Source: Lachnospiraceae bacterium
Lineage (GTDB): Bacteria > Bacillota > Clostridia > Lachnospirales > Lachnospiraceae
Direction: 5' to 3'
Length of the DNA: 64,000 nucleotides
Assembly (NCBI GenBank): GCA_023664345.1
Contig: JAMPFQ010000002.1
Location: 1 to 64,000 of the forward strand
Part shown: piece after piece, positions 1 through 9,484 of the stretch
Position numbering within the stretch: the stretch's first letter is position 1
Layout of the letters: each line of letters begins with the position of its first letter
Notes under the pieces: model-generated
Databases searched by the model: none
Told to the model about the DNA's origin: nothing
What the model saw: the letters and a program-made list of their open reading frames with translations, nothing else
Made by a program: the position numbers and the translations under genes

Positions 1-1612
1 ATGTTATTTTATCAAGGCAGTCATCCAGTTTTTCCTTATCGTCCGTATGCTTTTTAGCAATATCCGTCATCCCGACAATAGCGTTCATAGGGGTGCGTAT
101 ATCGTGGCTCATGCTTGAAAGGAAATTAGTCTTCGCTTTGTTGGCCGAATCCGCCGCATCGAGAGCGTCCTGGAGCGAGATCTGCATCTGTTCCAGCCGT
201 CTGGTATATGCTCGGGCTTTTTTGATGTAGATAACGAATGTCAGCACGATCAAAGCGACAAAAACGGCAAGCGCCATGATAATAAAATAAGCATACTGTT
301 TTAAAAAGTCTTTCAAGGTAAAAGATTTGTCAATACTTACATATTGAAGCAATGTGCCTGTTATTTCCTCGCTGTTAATCTGATTTATCAGCTTATCGAG
401 TATTACGGATAAAACAGCGGAGTCCTGATCTACCAACAGGCAAAGCTCCTCTGTTTTGTCAAGATAGCTTACTTTAAGCTCATTAGCCTTATCATAACCG
501 CTCAGCTGGCGCTGGACTATGCTTGAATAGGCAATAAAAGCGCCAGCCTTGTCATTATACACAGCATCGAACGTATCCTGAAAGTTATCATATTCCGTTA
601 CAGCCGCATTCGGATAATTGGTCGGAAGATAGTCCCTTAATCCAAGCGACATTTTGGGCATAGCTAAGCTTGAAGTAGTATCGCTTGTGTATTCGCCGTG
701 ATAAACGATCATCATTCTGTCGGTAACAACAGCTTTTGTCTGGAGCAAGCCCTTGCTCTCGGCAAGCCAGGGGTCTGAATACATCGGAAAGCCTATATCA
801 ATCGTATGATCCTTCAATGCATTCTCCATATCCCAGACATAATCGAAACACACCGGAACGACTTCTATATCCGCAAACTCTTCAAGCTCACGTATCAGCT
901 CGCCTGCAAGTCCGACAGGATTGCCATCATCGTCCTGGCCCGAAAATGGAAGATGATAGCGCGTATACCCGAACGTCAGGGTGTTCTTCTGCTGCAGCCA
1001 CTGCTCCTCTTGCTCTGTCAGAGACCAATCAGACGATTTATTAAAATATTTCTGATGCAGTTCGATCGTAAACGTCGGAGAAACCGTATCTATCTGCGTC
1101 ATCGCATAATTCAATTCATCAAGCAGCTTAGGATCGGATTTGCTGACAGCGAAATACCTGCCATCGTCCAAGCCCATATCCAACGAGGAAAAATCAACCT
1201 TGTCCGCAAGGGTACTGTCTGTTTTACGGGCTCCCGCCATGATATCAATGTCGCCGCAGATAAGCATTTGGCATATTTCTTCTTTACTTCCATATACATA
1301 TTCATATTTCCAGCCTGCAAACCGTGCCAGCATCTGATAATAATCGTACGCGTATCCCGATTTTCTTACATCATCTGAAAAACCATCCTGAAATCCGGGC
1401 TCATCATTGTCATAGTATCCGACACGCACCGTAACAGCATTTGTTCTGAGGATCGAATCAGGATTTTCATATGTATCAGTATTATCAAGCATTGCAAGAG
1501 TCCCACCTAATTTATCCTTGGCAAAAACAGGCACAGACAACGGTACAAAAACATTTGCGCATATCGCCAAGCCAAGAATAAGATTGATGATAGACATTAT
1601 ATTTTTTTTCAA
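1..1612 (-). CDS. Sensor histidine kinase with two solute-binding (SBP_bac_3) sensor domains, cut by the left edge
   Basis: Only the first 537 codons are present; the rest lies beyond position 1. The protein opens with a hydrophobic signal/anchor ([17 protein letters not shown]). Two successive family-3 solute-binding modules follow, the first starting near [16 protein letters not shown] and the second near [17 protein letters not shown]. Then come a membrane helix ([18 protein letters not shown]), a coiled-coil linker and the H-box [14 protein letters not shown], whose His is the expected phosphorylation site. Such proteins sense small extracellular ligands and phosphorylate a partner or attached receiver domain. 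The ATPase domain and any receiver are outside the window. The TTG start is chosen because AGGAGG (complement of 1621-1626) sits 8 nt before it. An in-frame ATG five codons later is less well placed. Confidence 0.85.
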   Translation of the reverse strand, partial: MKKNIMSIINLILGLAICANVFVPLSVPVFAKDKLGGTLAMLDNTDTYENPDSILRTNAVTVRVGYYDNDEPGFQDGFSDDVRKSGYAYDYYQMLARFAGWKYEYVYGSKEEICQMLICGDIDIMAGARKTDSTLADKVDFSSLDMGLDDGRYFAVSKSDPKLLDELNYAMTQIDTVSPTFTIELHQKYFNKSSDWSLTEQEEQWLQQKNTLTFGYTRYHLPFSGQDDDGNPVGLAGELIRELEEFADIEVVPVCFDYVWDMENALKDHTIDIGFPMYSDPWLAESKGLLQTKAVVTDRMMIVYHGEYTSDTTSSLAMPKMSLGLRDYLPTNYPNAAVTEYDNFQDTFDAVYNDKAGAFIAYSSIVQRQLSGYDKANELKVSYLDKTEELCLLVDQDSAVLSVILDKLINQINSEEITGTLLQYVSIDKSFTLKDFLKQYAYFIIMALAVFVALIVLTFVIYIKKARAYTRRLEQMQISLQDALDAADSANKAKTNFLSSMSHDIRTPMNAIVGMTDIAKKHTDDKEKLDDCLDKIT

Positions 1613-1684
1613 CTGACTGCCCTCCTGATAGTTTATTAACATGGTGCTCGATCATTCGTTAAAATCATTCGACAAACAATCTCA

Positions 1685-1713
1685 ACTATAACATAATCAG
1701 ACAACTTTTTCAA
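1685..1713 (-). promoter_or_regulatory. Probable sigma-A promoter of the sensor kinase gene
   Basis: On the minus strand TTGAAA (1708-1713) and TATAGT (1685-1690) are separated by 17 nt. They lie about 75 nt upstream of the kinase start. Both hexamers are close to the vegetative consensus and the spacing is ideal. Confidence 0.6.
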
Positions 1714-1797
1714 TCGCTCAAGCCTCAAAAAAGGATAAACTTATAAACAGTTATCTCGACCAACACCGATTGATGTTACTTTGAAAAATGCTAAGAA

Positions 1798-2096
1798 TCA
1801 CGCTGTTTTATAGTCAGGGAGTTCCAGATATTTCCGCAGCCATTTTTCCTTCCTTTTCGCAAAGCTTTCTATCTCTCCCCATTCGTTTGCGTTTCCGAGG
1901 ATTGAAAGAAGACGATCATGATGATATCTCCGAGTAAATGCCTGGTATAAGAAGGATGCCTGTGATCCGGCACAGCATCTGCACACTTTTTGATCTCCCT
2001 GACCAGGGAGTCATTAAGCTCTATTGTATCTGGTGAAATTCCATTTTCCTCAAATGTATGGTGCAGTGCTTCCAGCCGTGTTGATCTTTTAGCCAT
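1798..2096 (-). pseudogene. Remnant of an ISAs1-family transposase (N-terminal part, frameshifted)
   Basis: Two overlapping minus-strand frames join into one recognisable transposase N-terminus. The first (from ATG at 2096) reads to HLLGDIIMIVF, and the second continues as ILGNANEWGEIESFAKRK and WLRKYLELP. The pattern DxRHPSYxRHLLGDIIxIxxxAxLxGAxxWxEIExFxxxKxxWLRxxLxLP is typical of the DDE_Tnp_1-associated domain of ISAs1 elements. Loss of one base around 1910-1915 would explain the frame change. The sequence stops right after LELP, so the catalytic domain is absent and the element is dead. No terminal inverted repeats or target duplication were found. Confidence 0.7.
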
Positions 2097-2101
2097 ATCC
2101 G

Positions 2102-2200
2102 TTACTCCCTTGTCCTGTCTTTCTTCCCCAGCGCCTTTATGAGCATTTCCTCAATTTCCTTTCTGCTCTGCCCGCCGCCAAAGGATCTGCTGATGACAGT
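2102..2200 (-). other. Short open frame ending just before the transposase remnant
   Basis: Between an in-frame stop (2201-2203) and a TAA at 2102 there are 32 open codons reading TVISRSFGGGQSRKEIEE and onward, lysine/glutamate-rich, with no start of its own. It may be the 3' end of a host or transposon gene broken by the same event that left the ISAs1 fragment. The family is not recognised. The stretch 2201-2365 shows no convincing gene. Confidence 0.25.
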
Positions 2201-2365
2201 TCACTTTATCTTAATAGGTTGTTGTTGCGGGACACATTAATTTCGCCACAATTTGCAGAGATATGGCAAAACTGATGTTTCAATCAACAGTTTTTATCAA
2301 TGACGCTAAACCTTAAAGATTCTTTACCTCCGGCACTTTTCTTAAATTGTAGTTCAAGATTGGTT

Positions 2366-4141
2366 TCACTCCGGCAAACTCTCGCTGACGCAGAGCCCGC
2401 CCCAGCCGACCCGCGCATTTGGGTACTCCGTCTCCCCCCGAAGCGGCTTTGCCCCTTTCCGCAGGTATGCTTTCACCTTCTCGCCGTACAAAAACGCATC
2501 ATTCCCTCGCACGATCCCCCACTCCATCAAAAGCGCCGCGCTGCCGCTGACAATGGGAGTGGCAAAGGACGTCCCCGTGACAGGGCCGTAGCCGCCATAG
2601 ATATCCGGCGCCAGTATATTGACCCCCGGCGCCGCCAGATCCGGCTTGGCCAGCCCGGACGCCACCACACCCACCGTCCTCGCGGCGTCTGCGTAACCCC
2701 TGCCGGAGAAGTCCGCATAGGCGTCATATAAACTGTTATAGGCTCCCACGGTGACCACCTTGGACGCGGTGGATGGTATGGTCAGCGTGACTTCCGGGGT
2801 AGGCCTGTAGAAGCCCGTGTTCTCGCTCCTCACCGCAGCGGAGGGCAGGTACAGGTAAAAATTCCCTGTGACCACCTCCACCGGTATCAGCCGGATCGTC
2901 CAGATGCCGCTGTCAATGTAGGGCGTCCCCACGGGCAGCAGATCCAGATAAATCTCCTGCGCCGCCGAATAGGGCAGCGGCTCCCCTATATAGACCAGGA
3001 TATCCGTCCCTCCCAGCCTTAACGTATATTTCCCGCTCTCTATGCCGGCGGGCAGTTCCGCCTCCTGCCCGCCGGGTGCCCGCAGATAGATCCGGTAGAC
3101 GTCGCTGTAGTTTTTCCACAGCTGCACATTCAGGGTACGTTCGTACTGCGCCACCGCCAGTTCCGCCTCCGCCGGGCGATAGGTCCCGCCCGCCGTCCGT
3201 TCCAGGCTGCCTGCCAGGTGTCCGCCGTTTGCCCCCTCGTTTCCGCTGCCCACGCAGATCACGGTGCGTCCGATCTCCGATATGTTATCCAGAAACCGTT
3301 CCAGTAGGGAACTGCCGTCATGGGCGCCGTAGGTATTTCCGAAACTCAGGTTCACCACCAAAGGCATCTGCAGTTCCACCGCCTTATTGACCATATAAGT
3401 CATTGCCCGCATGATCTCTGTGGTGCGGGGGAATCCCAGGGCATCCGCCACCCCCAGCTTTACCACCAGAAGTTCCGCTTCCCTGGCCACGCCCCGGTAT
3501 CCTGCGCTGTCGCCCGCCGCGATCCCCGCCACCGCCGTCCCATGTCCGCTGGTGTCCACGCTGGGCAAAAGGGTAAACTGCTGTTGTCTGGAACCGGCTG
3601 CCAGCGCCTCATTGATCTGTTCCGCCGTAAATTCCACTCCCACGGAAAAGCCCTGGGGCGGGCGGCGCGTTTCATCCGGACGCAGGGTCTGGTCCCAAAA
3701 GAAGCGGATTCTGGTGTTTCCCGCGTTATCGCGAAATTCCGGCAAAGTATAATCGATTCCGGAGTCAGCCACAGCCACCAGCACGCCCCGCCCGGTAAGG
3801 TTCGGGCTCCTGAAGATCACCGGCTCCAGACAAGATCCCTCCGTGGGCGGTATCTGCTGGTAAAAGTATCGCTTCGGCTTTTCCACATATTCGATCTGCT
3901 CCAATTCCACGATCGATTCCACCAGCAGTTCCGGCACGGTAAGTATGGCGTATCCTGCGATCAGGTATTCGATCCTCACCCCCAGACTTCCCAGCACATC
4001 CAGGCTGCCATGGTATTTCACGATCAGTTCCCAGGTGCGGGAATCCCTGTTAAAACCGACGTTCAGATCTTCCGTTTCTTCCCTGACCTCCTCCGGCGTC
4101 TGCAGGGCAAGCTGTAACAGATTTTCCAGTTTTTGGTTCAT
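2366..4141 (-). CDS. Subtilisin-like S8 family serine protease (Csp-like)
   Basis: 591-residue protease. The N-terminal ~95 residues look like the prodomain of clostridial Csp-type subtilases. The catalytic triad is complete: Asp126 in AVADSGID, His200 in DTSGHGTAVAG and Ser525 in GTSFATP. A jelly-roll-like insert of about 130 residues separates His and Ser. There is no signal peptide. Csp proteases of Clostridium perfringens and relatives activate the spore cortex lytic enzyme SleC during germination. Many Lachnospiraceae carry several homologues of unproven role, so germination is only a suggestion. The ATG at 4141 is preferred because GGAGG lies 5 nt before it. A more upstream ATG (4153) overlaps that ribosome binding site and is probably not used. 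Confidence 0.88.
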   Translation of the reverse strand: MNQKLENLLQLALQTPEEVREETEDLNVGFNRDSRTWELIVKYHGSLDVLGSLGVRIEYLIAGYAILTVPELLVESIVELEQIEYVEKPKRYFYQQIPPTEGSCLEPVIFRSPNLTGRGVLVAVADSGIDYTLPEFRDNAGNTRIRFFWDQTLRPDETRRPPQGFSVGVEFTAEQINEALAAGSRQQQFTLLPSVDTSGHGTAVAGIAAGDSAGYRGVAREAELLVVKLGVADALGFPRTTEIMRAMTYMVNKAVELQMPLVVNLSFGNTYGAHDGSSLLERFLDNISEIGRTVICVGSGNEGANGGHLAGSLERTAGGTYRPAEAELAVAQYERTLNVQLWKNYSDVYRIYLRAPGGQEAELPAGIESGKYTLRLGGTDILVYIGEPLPYSAAQEIYLDLLPVGTPYIDSGIWTIRLIPVEVVTGNFYLYLPSAAVRSENTGFYRPTPEVTLTIPSTASKVVTVGAYNSLYDAYADFSGRGYADAARTVGVVASGLAKPDLAAPGVNILAPDIYGGYGPVTGTSFATPIVSGSAALLMEWGIVRGNDAFLYGEKVKAYLRKGAKPLRGETEYPNARVGWGGLCVSESLPE

Positions 4142-4211
4142 TCTGACCTCCATGCCGTTCGTCTTTTTCCCTCTTCATAAGATATCCCCCACAGAATGTC
4201 CCTATGCCACC

Positions 4212-4331
4212 TCAGGGAAAGATCGTCAAGTGCCGATGCCTTTGCAATTGCAACCCTATGTTTTCCTCAACAGTTAAATTATTCATCAGGTTAAAATCCT
4301 GAAATACAAACCTTGAAAAATTCTCCTGAGA
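4212..4331 (-). pseudogene. Fragment of an ABC transporter ATPase (MacB/LolD type)
   Basis: An open stretch of about 39 codons on the minus strand contains FVFQDFNLMNNLTVEENIGL. This is the Q-loop region of MacB/LolD-type ATPases (family pattern: VFQ, FNLL, LTVxEN). Walker A upstream and the signature and Walker B downstream are missing, and a stop follows at 4212. It lies directly downstream of the winged-helix regulator and membrane-protein pair, so it may be all that is left of a transporter once co-transcribed with them. The remainder of 4142-4448 holds nothing else convincing. Confidence 0.6.
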
Positions 4332-4448
4332 AAAACGTGTAGCGTATACCAGAAAAAAACGACATCATAAAAGCCACAGCAAAGAAAAAAGGCAAAGCGC
4401 ATGAATACCTCCTGCTTTTTGATCCAGGTTGTTTTCCATGACAAAACG

Positions 4449-4742
4449 TCATTCCCTGATGCCCTTTAAAACTTTTTCCAATAATGCTACATAGCCTTTA
4501 AATTCTGATAACCCCTTTTCCGTAAGCTGATATGTACTTTGCGGTTTTCTGTTAATAAATTCTTTTTTACAGTTGATATATCCATATTCTTCCAGTTTCA
4601 CAAGCTGGGCTCCAAGATTGCCCGATGTCGCATCTGTAAAATGTTGAAGTTCCTTAAAATTTTTTTCACCCGTAACTAAAGCGGATATAATGGCAAGACG
4701 GAGTTTGTTGGTAAATGCCTCCGGTATTGAAAAAAACTCCAC
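4449..4742 (-). CDS. Winged-helix transcriptional regulator (HTH_34 type)
   Basis: 97-residue DNA-binding protein with one winged-helix domain. Helices ALVTGEKNFKELQHFTD and SGNLGAQLVKLEEYGYI form the helix-turn-helix, followed by a wing with KPQSTYQLTEKG. Small regulators of this type (Pfam HTH_34) are commonly encoded beside a multi-pass membrane protein. It starts with GTG one base after the stop of the upstream membrane protein gene, and its ribosome binding site (AGGAGA region) lies inside that gene, so translation is probably coupled. The likely role is control of its own operon, inferred from context only. Confidence 0.8.
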   Translation of the reverse strand: MEFFSIPEAFTNKLRLAIISALVTGEKNFKELQHFTDATSGNLGAQLVKLEEYGYINCKKEFINRKPQSTYQLTEKGLSEFKGYVALLEKVLKGIRE

Positions 4743-4743
4743 C

Positions 4744-5406
4744 TTATTTTTCTCCTCTCCTCTTTCTTAAATAAAATCCCATTAAGATCATGCCGACTGA
4801 CAGAATCACTTTTGTAAAAACAGTAATTGCATTTATCTTCACTGCATTTCCGTGAAAATCCGCTACTGGTACTGCCAGATCAGTTCCCGCCAAAATAAGG
4901 AAAAGAACGGTCATTGCGAGGGAAACTTTTTGTATCAATTTGTCCTGCATGACAAACCCCATGACAAAACATCCGATGATCACAAAAGTAAAACTGAAAA
5001 GCGGTTGAATAGATTGATTATAGCCTGCACTTTCATAGCTGGCAATATTAATAAACATACGAAATAATTCTCCTCCAACCAACAACATCCCCCAGATGTT
5101 AATAAGACTCATACTCAATTCATTTTTAAACTGTTTCATTTTATAATGATAGATAAGATAAACAATAAAATATCCCATAGTTGATACAAAGCTGATCCCC
5201 CAGAAAAGCCTCCACACCGCCAGGCTGATAAAATCCATACTTTTCAGGACTTCTAACATCAGTGCATACAAAAAACAATCAAGTATTTGTACACCCCCAA
5301 TACCAATAAAAAAATTTGACACTTTAGAAAAATCATTTTGTGTCCTGTAGAGTACCTTTTTAATTAAATTAACATCCTCAAGCGCTTCTGTGATTTTTTG
5401 ACTCAT
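4744..5406 (-). CDS. Six-helix membrane protein of unknown function, paired with the HTH_34 regulator
   Basis: 220-residue integral membrane protein with a short soluble N-terminus and about six hydrophobic segments (for example FFIGIGGVQILDCFLYALML, FTFVIIGCFVMGFVM and VILSVGMILMGFYL). The C-terminus is basic (LRKRRGEK), as expected for the cytoplasmic side. No enzymatic motif is visible. It is the first gene of a two-gene operon with the winged-helix regulator, so it may be a sensor or partner of it. The start at 5406 (MSQKI) has GGAGGG 7 nt upstream. A further upstream ATG at 5421 contains that ribosome binding site and is rejected. Confidence 0.75.
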   Translation of the reverse strand: MSQKITEALEDVNLIKKVLYRTQNDFSKVSNFFIGIGGVQILDCFLYALMLEVLKSMDFISLAVWRLFWGISFVSTMGYFIVYLIYHYKMKQFKNELSMSLINIWGMLLVGGELFRMFINIASYESAGYNQSIQPLFSFTFVIIGCFVMGFVMQDKLIQKVSLAMTVLFLILAGTDLAVPVADFHGNAVKINAITVFTKVILSVGMILMGFYLRKRRGEK

Positions 5407-5446
5407 ACTATGTCCCTCCATACTCTATATTTTAGACTACTCTACA

Positions 5447-5476
5447 ATTTTATCCTATTCAGCAGCATTTTGTCAA
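5447..5476 (-). promoter_or_regulatory. Probable sigma-A promoter of the membrane protein/HTH_34 operon
   Basis: The minus strand shows a perfect TTGACA (5471-5476) and TAAAAT (5447-5452) 18 nt apart, about 40 nt before the start codon at 5406. Confidence 0.6.
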
Positions 5477-5549
5477 CTATGAATTCCAGTCAATACCTCC
5501 CCTGCAGGCAGCGGCGCAAGATCCACTCAGCCGGCCTGCTCATCGCCCA

Positions 5550-5593
5550 CAAAAAATCAAATGCCCACGGAGTTTCCATCCTCCGTGGGCATT
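5550..5593 (-). terminator. Intrinsic terminator downstream of the DUF4132 gene
   Basis: A perfect 13-bp stem (AATGCCCACGGAG paired with CTCCGTGGGCATT, 8-nt loop; 5560-5593) is followed on the minus strand by TGATTTTTTG. It lies 20 nt after the DUF4132 stop codon and marks the end of the long minus-strand run that begins near 18.8 kb. Confidence 0.85.
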
Positions 5594-5612
5594 ACCCTAC
5601 TGAATTATCCTT

Positions 5613-8600
5613 TTATCTTCTCCCGTGCCTCCAGTTCTCGTCCCTGTCCTTGCTGGCCGCCGTGGCTCTGGCGATCTGCCGCACGATCTCGCTGAAGTAC
5701 CGTTCCGGCACGTCTTTCAGGAAATAGGAATTCTTATCCTCCGCCTCGTCATACATGTAACTGCCCCGCTTGATGGTGCCAGCTTCATAAAATCTGGCTT
5801 CATACACCGTCACATCCTCATTGGAGCCGCCCACATAGCTGCCGGAAAAATGGAGCTCCACCCCCAGGGAAAGATCCGGATCCTCCCTGTAAAAAGTGTA
5901 AAATCCGCCGCCGTCCTGTGTGGAACCGCGATACCAGCCGTCTCCCATCAGCTTTCCGGCCAGGGACAGGTCGTTGACGATGCAGCCCCCGAACCTCTCC
6001 ATGCATTTCTGTTCCTCTTCCTCCTTCGTCCTGCGGTAAACAGCCCTGTCCAGCTGCTCGATGGGCTGGGCGATCTCATAATCCTCCAGCTGCTGTTTCC
6101 AGGCCTCCAGGGATTCCTTTGAGAGTTCAATGGGATGCACCAGGCCGATGGAAGCGTTTTCCTCCGGCAATGCAAACTCATCCTCGTCCTCCGTGTTGAA
6201 AGAACCGTCCTCCATATAGCGGAAGCTTTCTTTCAACTTCCCGCCCTCGTAGACGCCCCAGATCAGCCCGATGGCAAACTGGTGCATGATGGGATTCTTC
6301 ACGAACAGGTCTTTCCATGCCGCCGCGCTCCACCGCCGCTCGGTGGACAGCGCCATATCCAGGCGCATCTTCTGGCTGCCCACGGTGGCTTTCATCTGCT
6401 TCTTCATCTGCTTGAATTCCTCATACGCCGCCGCGGCTTTCGCCTCATCGTCCCGTTTGCCCGGCGCGGGGAGATTTTTCAGCTTCTTGCCGCTCTCGTC
6501 GAACACCTCCACCTCAAGGGCGGTGGTGATGGTCACGGTAAAGGTTCTCTCCCCGTAATCAAAATGCCGCTCCATCTTTTCGTCAAAGCCCAGATCCGGC
6601 ACGATCCTGTCCGCCAGTTCCTCCTTGGTGATCCCCAGCTGGGACGCGGCAAACTCAAGCGCTTCCACCGCCGCGGCTTTCACCTGCTTGAACTTGAATT
6701 TCCGGGAGATCCCGTCCACGATCAGAAGCGCCTGGGGCCTGGGGCTCAGAGCCAGCGCCCGCACCGCCTCCGACGCGATGGCGCCCCGGGCTGCCTGGGG
6801 CCATTCCTGGATCTGATGGCGCATCTTCTCCACAATGGCGTTTCCCCCATGGATGGCGGCGGCATAGAGCACCCAGCGCTTCTTGGACTCCGCTCCTGCC
6901 TCCAGCCATTTGTCGAACAGTTCGTTCACATAGACCGCCAGTTCATCTTCCCGAAGAGTCTCCGCCAGCAGCGCCGCGCTGGGACTGATGCCGCAGGGGG
7001 ACATGCCGGAATAGCTTAACAGGATGGCCTGCAGATACTCCTCCGCGGCCTCCCCGCCGTCCTTTTTATGTACTTTGGAAAAAGGCGTCTCATATGCCCA
7101 TGCAATGGTGCGTTTCTTATTCCCCTTGTGAATCTCTTTGACCAGATCCTCCTGGGAAATGTTCCTTTCGCCGGACTGCCCGCTCTCCGCGTTCAGCGCA
7201 CTGTCAAGGAGCGCCCTGACCTTGCCGTTCTTCTCTTTCTCTAAAGCCTCCGCGAAAAGAGGCGCATATTTTGCGCTGTCCCACTTTGTCAGCACGCGGA
7301 CAGCCACATCCCTGTCCGCCGCCTTTTTGGAGGAGAGCAGGGCAATGATATCTTGTTCCCAGTCCGTCTGTCGGTACAAAAGTTCCAGAAGCGCCTCTTT
7401 CACCGCTTTCGCCGTATCCTGGGCAAATCGCAGGATCTCCGCCTTATTTGCCTTGGGATCTTCCGAAAAGAGTTTCAGCCCCAGGATCCTCCCGGCGCTG
7501 TCTGCCTCCCAGACCGCCGCCGTCATTTCCTCCCGCCTGTCCGCCAGGTATTTGCGGAAGATCTCCAGCGCAGCGTCCTCGTAGACTTTCACTCCGTCCG
7601 GCCCCAGGCAGTAGGAAGCATCGATATCCGAATAAGCGGCCAGCTGGTATCTTAAGGGCAGTTTCACCGAATCAGCCGCCGAAAACAGTTCATCCACATC
7701 CTCCGCTTTCACATAATTATAACTAAACACAGAAACATACTTTTCAAACCCACTGCCCAGCATCAACAGGGCAATGCACTTATTGGTGAGCGCATCATAT
7801 CCAAATCCCCTGCGGTAACTGTCCAGCTGCTTCCAGAAACCCTGTACAACCCCATAACTGTTCTTTCTGTTAGGATCGAGCAGCCTGTCCCCATAGGCGC
7901 AGAACGCCGCCATATCGTCAGTCTCACCCTGCAGGTAAGCCCTCACGCTGCCGCGGGCGCTGCTTTCCGTTATTTCCACAAAGGCATCGATCAATTTCAC
8001 CTGCTGTCTGGAAGCGTCGGCTTTCCGCACCTCCTCATACTTCTTTGGATCTACGTTCTGCAGAATGGACATCATGTTGTTGTAAACCTCAAAGTCCGCC
8101 TGGGACATATAGTTCAGGTACTCTTCCCGATTGCGTCTGCACTGCGCCCCCAACACATCCAGCGCTTTCTGCTGTGCCGCCCAGCTTATGTATTCCCGGG
8201 GTTCGATGCCGAATATCTCATCATATTCCCCGATCCTTTTCACCCGGTCGCCCCGTACATCCAGAAACATCATGATATTCTGCGTGACAAAGAGGTTTGC
8301 CCTGAGGCAGATCTTCACCACGTTTTTCAGCCTCGGGGACAGAAGGTAATTCATATAACTGATGCCGCCGTAAAGCTGTATCATATATTGGTTGAAACCG
8401 GACTTTGTCTCCGCCATTTTCAGTATTCTCTGATCCACTCTGTCCTCGTTGACGGCATCCTTTATCTCTTTCCAATGAGCCAGCACTGCCGGATCCGTGT
8501 AGATCGTGGAAAACCCTTTCACAACCTCATCCTCATATTCCTTCATCAGCGGAATATCCTGCTCCTCCAACAGAACGCCGTCCTGCCCCACATCAGGATA

Positions 8601-9119
8601 TTTGGTCGCAAAATATGCCCCAAGGAGAACCAGCCTGCCGCCGAGCGTTTTATCTTTCTGGTACGCAATGGCCTTTTTGAGATTCCCGGGATCATTATCC
8701 GCCAGCTTAATCAGATTGGGCATGCTGCGCAGGGATATACCCCGCACGATCTTTGGCGCATAAACAGCCGCTCTTTTCTCCGGTTCTGAGGGGAACATAT
8801 CCTGTATATTGTTATAAAAAAAGTAGGAAGGGTCCGCCATCAGCACCGACATGCTCGTGGACTGTCCGGCAGCAAAAAGGAACTGCGCCAGCCTCCGCGC
8901 CTCCTCTTTTACGCCTCTGCCCGCCAGCTGATTGATATAGTTTGCTTTTTCGGCGGGAATGCCTGACAGATCCCTGAACGCCAGTTTCTCCACCTCCTGC
9001 CACTTTTCCCTTCCCAGCATATAGTCCTCCGCCAGAGTCAGTTCCTCCCCTGTGAACAGATTTGTCTGCTGCAGGATCTCCATAATCTTCATGATGCGTT
9101 GTTCTTCCGGTTGGATCAT
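5613..9119 (-). CDS. DUF4132 domain protein (YehI/MolR-like), last gene of the MoxR-VWA-SWIM cluster
   Basis: Large soluble protein of 1168 residues without signal peptide or membrane helices. Most of the N-terminal 800 residues are alpha-helical and look HEAT-like (for example AKNPEVLRFAQ-type helix pairs and AADRDVAVRVLTKWD). The C-terminal third matches the DUF4132 pattern: a tryptophan/phenylalanine-rich segment (HQFAIGLIWGVYEGGKL), then LVHPIELSKESLEAWKQQL, then a beta-rich end. From memory, Escherichia coli YehI is about the same size and is encoded beside yehL-yehM-yehP-yehQ, homologues of the genes upstream here. The start overlaps the previous gene's stop (ATGA), so the genes are translationally coupled. 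The biochemical function is unknown. A helical scaffold or substrate-recognition role within a MoxR-driven complex is an inference. Confidence 0.8.
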   Translation of the reverse strand: MIQPEEQRIMKIMEILQQTNLFTGEELTLAEDYMLGREKWQEVEKLAFRDLSGIPAEKANYINQLAGRGVKEEARRLAQFLFAAGQSTSMSVLMADPSYFFYNNIQDMFPSEPEKRAAVYAPKIVRGISLRSMPNLIKLADNDPGNLKKAIAYQKDKTLGGRLVLLGAYFATKYPDVGQDGVLLEEQDIPLMKEYEDEVVKGFSTIYTDPAVLAHWKEIKDAVNEDRVDQRILKMAETKSGFNQYMIQLYGGISYMNYLLSPRLKNVVKICLRANLFVTQNIMMFLDVRGDRVKRIGEYDEIFGIEPREYISWAAQQKALDVLGAQCRRNREEYLNYMSQADFEVYNNMMSILQNVDPKKYEEVRKADASRQQVKLIDAFVEITESSARGSVRAYLQGETDDMAAFCAYGDRLLDPNRKNSYGVVQGFWKQLDSYRRGFGYDALTNKCIALLMLGSGFEKYVSVFSYNYVKAEDVDELFSAADSVKLPLRYQLAAYSDIDASYCLGPDGVKVYEDAALEIFRKYLADRREEMTAAVWEADSAGRILGLKLFSEDPKANKAEILRFAQDTAKAVKEALLELLYRQTDWEQDIIALLSSKKAADRDVAVRVLTKWDSAKYAPLFAEALEKEKNGKVRALLDSALNAESGQSGERNISQEDLVKEIHKGNKKRTIAWAYETPFSKVHKKDGGEAAEEYLQAILLSYSGMSPCGISPSAALLAETLREDELAVYVNELFDKWLEAGAESKKRWVLYAAAIHGGNAIVEKMRHQIQEWPQAARGAIASEAVRALALSPRPQALLIVDGISRKFKFKQVKAAAVEALEFAASQLGITKEELADRIVPDLGFDEKMERHFDYGERTFTVTITTALEVEVFDESGKKLKNLPAPGKRDDEAKAAAAYEEFKQMKKQMKATVGSQKMRLDMALSTERRWSAAAWKDLFVKNPIMHQFAIGLIWGVYEGGKLKESFRYMEDGSFNTEDEDEFALPEENASIGLVHPIELSKESLEAWKQQLEDYEIAQPIEQLDRAVYRRTKEEEEQKCMERFGGCIVNDLSLAGKLMGDGWYRGSTQDGGGFYTFYREDPDLSLGVELHFSGSYVGGSNEDVTVYEARFYEAGTIKRGSYMYDEAEDKNSYFLKDVPERYFSEIVRQIARATAASKDRDENWRHGRR

Positions 9120-9484
9120 ATCGTTGCCTCCTGTATATTATTTTTATGAGCATACCGCTCCATCCCATAGTCATATGTCACTTTCTGCCTGCACAAATAC
9201 AGATATTCATTGATCTGTGTGTAGAGTTCCGCCGTCCGCTCCGTCTTTGTCTCCATCCGGTGGCGGCCTGCGGAAATTTCTTCAGCCAGTTCTTTCAACA
9301 ATCCCGACAGATGTTTCATCCCATACCGCTCCGTCTTTGTCACGGCGCTCTCCAGTCCCTGTATGGTACTGTCGTGAACCGTGTCAAAGCCGCTCTGGTA
9401 CAGATCCTCCATCAGGCTGAGAATGTCATCCGCTATCTTTCCGACTGCCGCGTATTTTGATCCGGAATCTCCTGCGACGCTCAT
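9116..9484 (-). CDS. Small helical protein of unknown function between the SWIM and DUF4132 genes
   Basis: 122-residue soluble protein, almost entirely predicted helix and rich in Glu/Lys (KIADDILSLMEDLYQSGFDT, LSGLLKELAEEISAGRHRM). No known domain is recognised. It starts at 9484, where AGGAGC sits 5 nt before the ATG. A longer frame to 9577 lacks a ribosome binding site. Its stop overlaps the DUF4132 start by four bases, and it lies about 100 nt after the SWIM gene, so it is a genuine operon member. A heptad pattern suggests a coiled-coil adaptor, but that is only inference. Confidence 0.7.
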   Translation of the reverse strand: MSVAGDSGSKYAAVGKIADDILSLMEDLYQSGFDTVHDSTIQGLESAVTKTERYGMKHLSGLLKELAEEISAGRHRMETKTERTAELYTQINEYLYLCRQKVTYDYGMERYAHKNNIQEATI

